NCBI GenBank assembly: GCA_946618265.1
Contig: CAMOLA010000027.1
Coordinates: 1-29,091, forward strand
Length of the DNA: 29,091 nucleotides
Direction: 5' to 3'
Source of the DNA: an uncultured Eggerthellaceae bacterium
GTDB lineage: Bacteria; Actinomycetota; Coriobacteriia; Coriobacteriales; Eggerthellaceae
The notes beneath the pieces were generated by a model that searched no databases, was not told the DNA's origin, and saw only the letters and a program-made list of their open reading frames with translations. Made by a program: the position numbers and the translations under genes. Shown one piece after another: positions 23,190 to 29,091 of this stretch (positions within the stretch are counted from its first letter, which is position 1; every line of letters starts with the position of its first letter).

Positions 23190-24547
23190 ACACGCAAGCC
23201 AACCTAGAGGGGATCACCATCGTCGCAAGCCAGCAGCCAGGACTTGCGACGTTCAGCAACTATGATGAGCTCAAGGGGCTGCTCCAGAGCGTGCACGATG
23301 CGTACATGGCCATCGACTACGCGGAATTCCCGCTCGACGTCGCCGAGGCGGACCTCAAGGCGCTGCGCAAGGCGAAGAAGGTCCTCAACGACGCGAGGAA
23401 GGAGCTCGAGGAGGGATACACGAAGCCGTTCGCGGTCGTCCGCGACCAGCTCGACGAGCTCATCGGGCTTTTGAAGGAGCCCGAGAAGCGCATAGCCGAC
23501 CACGTCAAGGAGCTCGAGCGGGAGGCGAAGCGCGCCGAGATCGTCGCGTACGCCGCCGAGCGGGCCTCTTCGCTTGGAGAGCACGCCGCCCGCATCACGG
23601 GGAGCCCCGCCTTCTTCAACCCGAAGTGGCTGAACAAGACGTGCTCCGCGAAGCAGTGGCGCGCGGACGTAGACGCCATCGTCGAGCGCGCGGCCGACGA
23701 CATCGCGAGCATCCAGGCCGCGGGCGGCGACGCGCGGCAGCCGCTGCTCGCGCGCTACTACGAGACGCTCACGATGGATGGCGCCAGGGAGTTCGTCGAG
23801 GCCCTCGCCGCTGACGTCTCGGCTGACGCGCCCGCGGAGGCCTCCGGCGACGAGGGGCCTGTCGGCTACAAGGTGCTGAAGGTGACCGCGACGGAGCGGC
23901 AGATGCTCAAGCTCATGGGCGAGCTGGAGCTGGCGGGCTTCGACGTCGAGGTGCTCGAGGACGGCATGCCCCAGCCCATGCGCGAGATAGATTCGCCCGA
24001 CTTCGCCGACTACGTCTGCTTCGACATCGAGACCACCGGAACGTTCGGCATCGCCCGGGGGGACGCCGAAGCCGAGATCACCGAGATCGGTGCCGTGAAG
24101 GTAGTCGGCGGTCAGGTGGTCGATAGGTTCGACATGCTCGCCAATCCCGGGCGCAAGGTCGTCCCGCACATCGCGAGGCTCACGCGCATCACCGACGAGA
24201 TGCTTGCCGGTGAGCCGCCCGTCGACGAGGTGATCGCGCGGTTCGCCGACTTCTGCCGCGGGTTCGTGCTCGTTGGGCACAACGTCAAAGGCTGCGACAT
24301 CCCGCACATCGCGCGCGCAGCCAAGAGGGCAGGTGTAGCGATGGAGAACGAGTTCTTCGACACCTACCAGTATGCCAAAAAGTTCAGGGACGTGCAGGGC
24401 TGGGACAACGTGAAGCTCGAGTACCTGTCGGCGCAGTTCGGCCTGGAGCACGAGGATGCGCACCGTGCCTGGTGCGATGCAGAGGTCAACGTAGACGTAT
24501 TCCATCGGTTGAAGGAGCTTGCGTCTTATCATGCTGGCGTTCTTTGA
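23186..24547 (+). CDS. DUF1351-like / DEDDh 3'-5' exonuclease fusion
   Basis: 453 residues. Residues 1 to about 230 are a long helical region (coiled-coil-like KALRKAKKVLNDARKELEEG and KEPEKRIADHVKELEREAKR) resembling DUF1351 phage proteins. The C-terminal half is a DnaQ/PolC-type DEDDh exonuclease: D280 and E282 in CFDIETTG, HNVKGCDIPH for the second Asp, and HRAWCDAE for the His and final Asp. All catalytic residues are present. GTG 23186 has AAGGAAG 5 bases upstream and overlaps the upstream stop. DUF1351 proteins accompany phage recombination and ssDNA-annealing genes, so the fusion suggests single-strand DNA processing. A second DEDDh gene lies at 26469. Confidence 0.85.
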   Translation: MNTQANLEGITIVASQQPGLATFSNYDELKGLLQSVHDAYMAIDYAEFPLDVAEADLKALRKAKKVLNDARKELEEGYTKPFAVVRDQLDELIGLLKEPEKRIADHVKELEREAKRAEIVAYAAERASSLGEHAARITGSPAFFNPKWLNKTCSAKQWRADVDAIVERAADDIASIQAAGGDARQPLLARYYETLTMDGAREFVEALAADVSADAPAEASGDEGPVGYKVLKVTATERQMLKLMGELELAGFDVEVLEDGMPQPMREIDSPDFADYVCFDIETTGTFGIARGDAEAEITEIGAVKVVGGQVVDRFDMLANPGRKVVPHIARLTRITDEMLAGEPPVDEVIARFADFCRGFVLVGHNVKGCDIPHIARAAKRAGVAMENEFFDTYQYAKKFRDVQGWDNVKLEYLSAQFGLEHEDAHRAWCDAEVNVDVFHRLKELASYHAGVL

Positions 24548-24753
24548 AATAGAGGACGGGCGTTTAAGGAGATCGCAAGAAAAAAGAGAGCTGAATCTTG
24601 GGTTTTGAATCATGCATAGCTGGCGAAGATGATGACTAAGGCTGCCAAATTTGAAACCGAGGAAAGTGTTAGTCCGATAAAAAACAAGATTTGAGGAGCT
24701 GAAAGGACGGACAATTATGTCCTTACAAAGATATAGCAGCTTTCAAAGCATGG

Positions 24754-25383
24754 GTGGTGAAGAAATATCCAAATGCTACCTTTGAAAACGAAAACGATGA
24801 CAGCGTAACGATGACGTATTTTGATGGCATGTGTGATTCGTTCGAGGGTGATAACTTCTACAAGTTTCTAGATTCGGTTGAAGCAGCGTTTCCCGAAATT
24901 AAGTATGAAGCAAAGTTTCAAGAAACAGTAGATGTTGTTGATAGGGTTATAAGCGATATAAGCGCTAGATATGAGAATGGCGTGCGTACCGATCGGGACA
25001 GCGTGCTGGACTATAATCCAGAAGACGCGCTTGCGCTGATGAGCCATCCTGATGTCAAGGAGTTCATTGACCGATATCCTACAAGTTTCAAAGATTGGTT
25101 TGTGGACGACGAATACGATGCCGTTTATGGCACGACCGTGAACGAATGGAAGGACGGCGTGATCGAGCGTATCCGCTGGGGTGTTAACACCGTCGCACCC
25201 GACGACGATGCGCTGGAGGAGCATATCTACGATGCATCGTTTATCGACCTACTCATGTTGCTTTGCCTATGCAATAAAACAGAAAGTTTAGGGGAGGTAG
25301 ATAAGAAGTTCGTGCCAAGGATGCGCGAGCTAGCTAAAGCTTACGGATTGTCCAGCGTTTTGGACTATCTGCCGAATGATTAG
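24754..25383 (+). CDS. Acidic protein of unknown function (family A), N-terminus uncertain
   Basis: 209 residues, acidic, no membrane segment; not recognised. The pattern FYKFLDSVEAAFPEIKYEAK resembles LYAFTERLRSEFPTLDYEV in the protein at 27331, suggesting distant kinship. The C-terminal tail KKFVPRMRELAKAYGL recurs in a remnant at 28209. GTG 24754 has no ribosome binding site. ATG 24717 does (AAAGGA), but in another frame; switching frame after its third codon yields KDIAAFKAWVVKKYPNA, which reads as natural protein and joins the main frame. A small indel near 24726 may have broken the start. DNA here is noticeably more AT-rich than the flanking genes, a sign of transfer. Confidence 0.65.
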   Translation: MVKKYPNATFENENDDSVTMTYFDGMCDSFEGDNFYKFLDSVEAAFPEIKYEAKFQETVDVVDRVISDISARYENGVRTDRDSVLDYNPEDALALMSHPDVKEFIDRYPTSFKDWFVDDEYDAVYGTTVNEWKDGVIERIRWGVNTVAPDDDALEEHIYDASFIDLLMLLCLCNKTESLGEVDKKFVPRMRELAKAYGLSSVLDYLPND

Positions 25384-25457
25384 GGAAAATTGATAACTTT
25401 TCCCTGCTGCGGGATGGCTCTTTACGAACCTCAAGCGCCGATTCTATGGATGTGTTT

Positions 25458-25643
25458 ATGGAGATACGGATTGATGTTGAGAGGCTTCGCGAATACATGC
25501 TGGACGAATTCGGAAGCGCTGTTTTTAACGGGTTTCCAGCAGCCGTCATGGATGCGTGGGAGATTGAAAGCATGGATGGATACGAGCTATGTCAGAGAGC
25601 TGAAAGCTTAGGCGTCGATCTAAGGCGATTCCAGAGCATCTAA
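25458..25643 (+). CDS. 61-residue conserved small protein, copy 1
   Basis: 61 residues: MEIRIDVERLREYM, then FNGFPAAVMDAWEIE and GYELCQRAESLGVDLRRF. It is 42 of 61 residues identical to the protein at 28375 and ends with the tail motif also seen in the remnant at 22375. The start at ATG 25458 gives the same length as copy 2; an in-frame ATG at 25446 would add four residues. No strong ribosome binding site is seen. It sits 75 bases after an acidic unknown gene. The function is unknown; the size and acidic helices suggest a small regulatory, antitoxin-like or anti-restriction protein. Confidence 0.75.
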   Translation: MEIRIDVERLREYMLDEFGSAVFNGFPAAVMDAWEIESMDGYELCQRAESLGVDLRRFQSI

Positions 25644-25712
25644 CGGCAATGCGCGCTGGATTGATGTGTGGTAGCAGTTAACGAGAATCAACGATTATTG
25701 AAAGGAGAGGGC

Positions 25713-26324
25713 ATGGCAAAGAGAAAGCGCGAGATAGTGGAATATGCGAGCGAGGGTTCAAGCGCCATCGTGCGTCTGGCTGTCGGTTCCAGGAAATTGA
25801 AAGCTGACCTCGATTACCATGAGGGCTCTTGGTGTTCGTATGTCAATGTGAACGACACCTTATCAGAGCTCTTGCTGGCGGAATCCCAACAAGCCATTGC
25901 AGAAGCATTGTGCAAGACGTTCAAATGCTGGGATGTCGATGACGATGGTTCGATGGGGGCTGCGGAGCAGACCGACGAAATCAAAGCAGAAATCGAGAAG
26001 CTGATCGAAGCCGTTCGAAAATGTAAAGACGTCAAATCCGTGAAATACCTCGAGGCGTCATCGATCGAGGATGGCCGCTTTTACGCAATCGAGTGCGATT
26101 TCCAAAAAGGCAGAGGCGGATACTACCAGCTTCCTGACGAGTTTGTGGATTGCGAGACCATTCATCTTGTTGACAGAGACTCGGAATATGACAAAACGTT
26201 TAGCGGAGATGCCGAGATTGAAGAGGCGTTCCCTGAATTCTTTGAAATCCGGGAAGACTTTCTCGCCATGCCAGGAGAAGGCGTTGATGAAGTGTTTGGC
26301 GCAACGGCATGGCCAGGACAGTAA
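25713..26324 (+). CDS. Acidic protein of unknown function (203 aa)
   Basis: Not recognised. ATG 25713 has a very strong ribosome binding site (AAAGGAGAGG). 203 residues with a basic N-terminal start (MAKRKREIVEYASEG) and an increasingly acidic C-terminal half (FSGDAEIEEAFPEFFEIREDF). SWCSYVNVNDTLSELLLAES suggests a beta-alpha unit; there are no membrane helices and no clear catalytic motif. It is the first gene after a 61-residue gene and is closed by a strong terminator at 26411. The combination of low size, acidity and location among repeated modules is what one sees for immunity-type proteins, but that is only a guess. Confidence 0.75.
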   Translation: MAKRKREIVEYASEGSSAIVRLAVGSRKLKADLDYHEGSWCSYVNVNDTLSELLLAESQQAIAEALCKTFKCWDVDDDGSMGAAEQTDEIKAEIEKLIEAVRKCKDVKSVKYLEASSIEDGRFYAIECDFQKGRGGYYQLPDEFVDCETIHLVDRDSEYDKTFSGDAEIEEAFPEFFEIREDFLAMPGEGVDEVFGATAWPGQ

Positions 26325-26410
26325 TTACCGCTTAGAGAAAACCTTAAACTGAAGCCAAAAAAGCGTAATAGAGCGCTGATTCATAGCGAAGCAAAAGCAA
26401 TCGAGTCAAC

Positions 26411-26447
26411 TAAACCTAAAGCGCCCCATCGAGGCGCTTTAGGTTTA
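26411..26447 (+). terminator. Hairpin terminator after the 203-aa gene
   Basis: A perfect 15-bp stem TAAACCTAAAGCGCC/GGCGCTTTAGGTTTA with a 7-base loop. There is no long T-run, but the A/T-rich stem base is typical of bidirectional terminators. Confidence 0.75.
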
Positions 26448-26468
26448 TCGAATTATGATTCTTAGCCG

Positions 26469-27284
26469 ATGAAATCTTCTGGTGAATCTGGCATTTTCCC
26501 AAATAGCGTTTCTTTCCACCATTTCGAAGTCATACACCCAGAAGCGCAGAGCATATCCAACAGCTTGCCCTGGAAATCACTCTACGCTAGACAGCTTGAG
26601 CGGGCTGCGAGGTACAGCGGGCTCTCGCGGGTGGAGAACGCGGTGTGCATCCTGGCCGGCCAGGTGGGGGGCGGGGGCGGCTTCGCCGCTTCCGCGCTTG
26701 CCGGCATCACGGGCGCTCAGGCTTCCGAGGCTGCTTATCGGTTCTCAGGCATGCACGAGTTGGATGAGCCAAACTTCGATTCATTCGTCGCCTTCGATAC
26801 CGAGACAACGGGGTTCGGACGCAATGATCAGATTACCGAGATCGGTGCCGTGCGCGTTGTGGACGGTGAGATCACCGAGCGCTTCCAGATGCTCGCGAAT
26901 CCCGGGAAGAGCATCCCCGTCGCTGTTCAGGAGCTCACTGGAATCACCGACGCGATGGTCGCCGATGCGAAGCCGTACCATGATGTGGCCAAGCTTTTCA
27001 AAGAGTTTGTGTGCGATGACGTGCTGGTCGGCCATAATGTCGGGTTCGACATTCGAATGCTGGCTCAGGCTGCGCTGCCGACCGGCACTGACTTCACGAA
27101 TGACTATTTCGACACGAACCGGTACGCGAAGCGTCTTAAGCAAGCCCAAGGATGGGGGCAGACGAAGCTCGGTTACCTGGCCGAGCAGCTGGGGGTTGAG
27201 CTGAGCAACGCGCACCGAGCCCTCGTGGATGCCGAAGCTACCGCGGGGGTATATTTGAAACTGATGCAAAAACACGGCAGTTAA
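26469..27284 (+). CDS. DEDDh 3'-5' exonuclease (DnaQ/PolC-type)
   Basis: 271 residues. The exonuclease domain covers about residues 100-265: D110 and E112 in AFDTETTG, HNVGFDIRML for the second Asp, and HRALVDAE for the His and final Asp. It shares long stretches with the exonuclease at 23186 (ITEIGAV, MLANPG, VLVGHNV, FDT-x2-YAK, QGW) but lacks the DUF1351-like part. The first 100 residues include a glycine/alanine-rich segment (VGGGGGFAASALAGITGAQA) not recognised. ATG 26469 has no obvious ribosome binding site, so the true start may be internal. It lies directly before the acidic 292-residue gene. Confidence 0.82.
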   Translation: MKSSGESGIFPNSVSFHHFEVIHPEAQSISNSLPWKSLYARQLERAARYSGLSRVENAVCILAGQVGGGGGFAASALAGITGAQASEAAYRFSGMHELDEPNFDSFVAFDTETTGFGRNDQITEIGAVRVVDGEITERFQMLANPGKSIPVAVQELTGITDAMVADAKPYHDVAKLFKEFVCDDVLVGHNVGFDIRMLAQAALPTGTDFTNDYFDTNRYAKRLKQAQGWGQTKLGYLAEQLGVELSNAHRALVDAEATAGVYLKLMQKHGS

Positions 27285-27330
27285 ACTGAGAGTTGCAAGA
27301 ATGATTCAGCGATGTGGGGGGGTATGGAGT

Positions 27331-28209
27331 ATGGAACAACAAAGCTTTTTTGAAATCACTTTTGAAGGAAGTCTCGAGGTTGTCCAACAGGTGGCCGATT
27401 GGCTTTCGTCGCCAAAACAATCAGATGCCGATGAAAGCCGTTGGAATACGTGGGCAATCGGAGAAGCGTTCTACGACGTCTATAAAAGCAACAAAGCAAA
27501 TAATAGCGGGAAGTACTCATGGAAGTACTCGGCTCTCAACGGCGGCCCAGATAACGAGGATGAGCTTTATGCATTTACCGAGCGGCTTCGCAGTGAGTTC
27601 CCGACACTGGATTACGAAGTAAATGCCCGCAGCGACATTCTTTCAGGTGACGGCATGTGCGTGCACGACGTCAAGGAAACCTGCATGGCCGGTGAAGTGA
27701 CGGTCTCAGATAGGCTTGCGAACGACGCGCGCGCAGCTGAGGAACATGCGAGCCTGTTCGATGAAATCGCACAGTATCTGGGAATGAGCAGCGCCGATGA
27801 TTTGTCGGTTGCTTTCGGCGGAGACCTCGATGAAATCGGAAGCATCCTGGAAAGCGAAGGAACTGAGCAAAGCGAGCTTCTCCTGAAACGGTTCAGTAAG
27901 TTTAGCTATGCAACAGACGAAGACTATGGCACTGAGCTGTTCGACGTAGTCTATGAGTACACATTCGAAGAGGATGAGAACCTGCCAGATGAGATTTCCT
28001 CGCTGCTTGGCGATGCCGGCGATCTATATGAGTCTTATTCTGATTTCGAGGAAAGCGGCGAAAGCGTGACACTGGAAGCGGTCAATGGGATATTCGACGC
28101 AAAGGCTGAGCAGCTCGAAGCGTTGTCCGCAAGCAACGATGAGGCTAAAGGCCTGTATGAGCGCCTATTGAGTGCAATAGCCAGAGAGAGGTCGCTGTAT
28201 CGCATCTAA
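27331..28209 (+). CDS. Acidic protein of unknown function (family B, 292 aa)
   Basis: 292 residues, very acidic in the C-terminal half (EDENLPDEISSLLGDAGDLY and SYSDFEESGESVTLEAV). Not recognised. LYAFTERLRSEFPTLDYEV resembles a segment of the acidic protein at 24754. A beta-rich N-terminal part (FFEITFEGSLEVVQQVADWL, YSWKYSALNGG) precedes. I chose ATG 27331 because seven G at 27316-27322 are 8 bases upstream; ATG 27301 lacks a site. It follows the DEDDh gene by 46 bases. Its stop overlaps the ATG of a short remnant frame at 28209 (TAATG). Confidence 0.75.
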   Translation: MEQQSFFEITFEGSLEVVQQVADWLSSPKQSDADESRWNTWAIGEAFYDVYKSNKANNSGKYSWKYSALNGGPDNEDELYAFTERLRSEFPTLDYEVNARSDILSGDGMCVHDVKETCMAGEVTVSDRLANDARAAEEHASLFDEIAQYLGMSSADDLSVAFGGDLDEIGSILESEGTEQSELLLKRFSKFSYATDEDYGTELFDVVYEYTFEEDENLPDEISSLLGDAGDLYESYSDFEESGESVTLEAVNGIFDAKAEQLEALSASNDEAKGLYERLLSAIARERSLYRI

Positions 28210-28340
28210 TGCATGGGCTGTCTGTTGCGAGTTTGGCAAACGCGCGGAGGGTCGGCAACGAGTTCGTGCCGAGAATGCGCGAACTTGTCAAAGCTTTTTG
28301 ATTATCCGATGCGATGAGCTTTCTGTCCGATGACGAAACG
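28209..28340 (+). pseudogene. Remnant of the family A acidic protein gene
   Basis: The frame from ATG 28209 reads MHGLSVASLANARRVG then NEFVPRMRELVKAF and stops. This matches KKFVPRMRELAKAYG at the end of the protein at 24754. After the stop, another frame gives LSDAMSFLSDDE, matching its final LSSVLDYLPND. Only the 3' end of the gene survives, and it is frameshifted. Like the intact copy, it is followed by a 61-residue gene. Confidence 0.6.
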
Positions 28341-28374
28341 ATTCGCATGTGCGATGCTTGGAACGGGACTTGCC

Positions 28375-28560
28375 ATGGAGATACAGGTTGACGTCGAGAG
28401 ACTTCGGGAATACATAGTAGATGAATTCGGTGCCGCTGCTTTCAGCGGGTTTCCCACTGCAGCAATGGATGCATGGGAAATCGAGTGCGTGAACGGATAT
28501 GAGCTGTGCCAAAAGGCGGAGGAGATGGGTATTGATTTGAGGAAATTCCAAGGCCGATAA
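28375..28560 (+). CDS. 61-residue conserved small protein, copy 2
   Basis: 61 residues: MEIQVDVERLREYIVDEFG, then FSGFPTAAMDAWEIE and GYELCQKAEEMGIDLRKF. It is the second intact member of the family at 25458 (42 of 61 identical). The start is ATG 28375, giving equal length; the longer frame from 28330 overlaps the upstream remnant and is rejected. As in copy 1 it follows the 3' end of a family A gene, so the two genes were duplicated together. Confidence 0.78.
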   Translation: MEIQVDVERLREYIVDEFGAAAFSGFPTAAMDAWEIECVNGYELCQKAEEMGIDLRKFQGR

Positions 28561-28649
28561 ACTTGGCAGTTCGCCAAATCTTACGTAAAGCGAATCGCGC
28601 ATAAAGCGATCCAGTAAAAAGGAGTCGCCGATGTCGCCAGCATAACCCT

Positions 28650-28670
28650 GCGGGACATCTTGTGGGACAT
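28650..28670 (+). repeat. Paired G(C/T)GGGACAT repeats near att-like site 3
   Basis: GCGGGACAT (28650-28658) and GTGGGACAT (28662-28670) lie 12 bases apart in direct orientation, about 100 bases before the third tRNA fragment. They may be arm-type sites of an integrase. The rest of 28561-28771 shows no supported gene. Confidence 0.4.
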
Positions 28671-28771
28671 TTGCCAGATGCAGCGAGTTTACTCAGGTGC
28701 ATGCAAGTAGCATCCTCCCACGTCAAGCGTAAACCAGATATACCCGACACCTATCGCCGCCAGAATTTGCA

Positions 28772-28811
28772 AGCCATGAGGTCAGGGGTTCGATCCCCCC
28801 ATGCTCCACCA
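28772..28811 (+). repeat. tRNA-Ala 3'-end copy (att-like site 3)
   Basis: 40 bases matching tRNA-Ala 7640-7679 with one change (T to C at the last pair of the T-stem). With its flank it matches site 2 over 77 bases with that single difference (28772-28848 against 21239-21315). It marks the right end of the 21.2-28.8 kb island. Confidence 0.9.
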
Positions 28812-28818
28812 AATTTCC

Positions 28819-28843
28819 GACCGCCGTCAGGCGGTCTTTTTTT
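28819..28843 (+). terminator. Terminator following the third tRNA-Ala fragment
   Basis: GACCGCC-GTCA-GGCGGTC with seven T, identical to the one at 21286. Confidence 0.85.
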
Positions 28844-28956
28844 GTTCGCGGGCGAAGGCAACATCCTCCTCCGTTGCCTTCCTGCAAAACTGTGCCATTA
28901 CACACGTGACTTCAATGACGAATTCTGCGGTCGTTCGTGGTGTTTCGAGTATGTGG

Positions 28957-28962
28957 TACAAT
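28957..28962 (+). promoter_or_regulatory. Candidate -10 box of the antitoxin gene
   Basis: TACAAT 38 bases before ATG 29001; no good -35 hexamer. Confidence 0.4.
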
Positions 28963-29000
28963 TAGGCCACGTTCTAAAAGGGGCAGAGAGGAGCGAGCTT

Positions 29001-29091
29001 ATGACCGTTACCGCACCGGTGAGAGACGTCAAGGATACCGCCGCTTTCGTGGACCTCGTCGAGCGCGAGGGCGAGGTCATCGTCACGAGGA
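29001..29091 (+). CDS. Phd/YefM-family antitoxin (5' part)
   Basis: The first 30 codons are visible before the window ends. VRDVKDTAAFVDLVEREGEV and IVTR match the N-terminal DNA-binding region of Phd/YefM antitoxins, which repress their own operon and neutralise a RelE- or Doc-type toxin encoded next. AGAGAGGAG at 28985-28993 precedes ATG 29001 by 7 bases. The toxin gene would lie beyond the window. The gene starts just outside the tRNA-bounded island, so it is probably resident chromosome. Confidence 0.82.
   Translation, partial: MTVTAPVRDVKDTAAFVDLVEREGEVIVTR

Noticed and set aside
23204..24613. 469-codon minus-strand frame opposite the exonuclease
   Set aside because: No family motifs; the + strand carries all DEDDh residues.
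28561..28771. Integrase gene near the right att-like site
   Set aside because: No frame of adequate length or with tyrosine/serine recombinase motifs was found.
28772..28811. Functional third tRNA-Ala
   Set aside because: Lacks the 5' half and has a T-stem mismatch.

Overview
The window is high-GC, uses GTG starts freely and carries strong purine-rich ribosome binding sites. The clpC-ispD-ispF-cysS run, a bis-MGD oxidoreductase of the catechol-dehydroxylase-like group, and many small Nif11, zinc-ribbon and exonuclease genes suggest a gut actinobacterium of the Coriobacteriia (Eggerthella/Gordonibacter type). This assignment is an inference from gene content and style. There is no rRNA or other species marker.

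Layout. (1) 1-6.8 kb is core chromosome, all on the + strand: the 3' part of clpC, the MEP-pathway genes ispD and ispF, cysS, a U32-family protein (tRNA hydroxylation type) and a 98-residue unknown. Clear terminators separate the units. (2) 6.8-7.8 kb holds no protein gene. It contains five copies of a 26-bp motif in paired orientations, a tRNA-Ala(GGC) with promoter and terminator, and a perfect 28-bp hairpin. (3) 7.8-15.6 kb is a mixed accessory stretch: a CoA-dependent acyltransferase-like protein, a Fic AMP-transferase with its own inhibitory motif, a TRIC-family channel, a Nudix hydrolase, a frameshifted Nif11-type RiPP precursor, a truncated glycerate kinase and a histidine phosphatase-HD fusion. 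(4) 14.6-20.2 kb looks like a metabolic module: a LysR regulator, a divergent URO-D-fold methyltransferase-like protein, and an operon of a molybdopterin oxidoreductase, a 4Fe-4S protein and a zinc-ribbon protein. A 10-bp-phased operator candidate lies between the divergent genes. (5) 20.2-21.2 kb has a second Nif11 precursor and gene remnants. (6) 21.2-28.85 kb is bounded by partial copies of the tRNA-Ala 3' end, each with its own terminator. Inside are a complex folded repeat, a transposase remnant, a HEPN-like gene coupled to a DUF1351-like/DEDDh exonuclease, and a repeated set of exonuclease, acidic unknown protein and 61-residue protein. (7) The window ends inside a Phd/YefM-type antitoxin.

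Together the tRNA-Ala copies at 7.6, 21.2 and 28.8 kb make the locus look like an integration hot spot where elements have accumulated and decayed. No integrase gene is visible. The most novel material is the 26-bp motif array, the duplicated exonuclease/acidic/61-residue modules, the two orphan Nif11 precursors, and the URO-D-like plus bis-MGD redox module.
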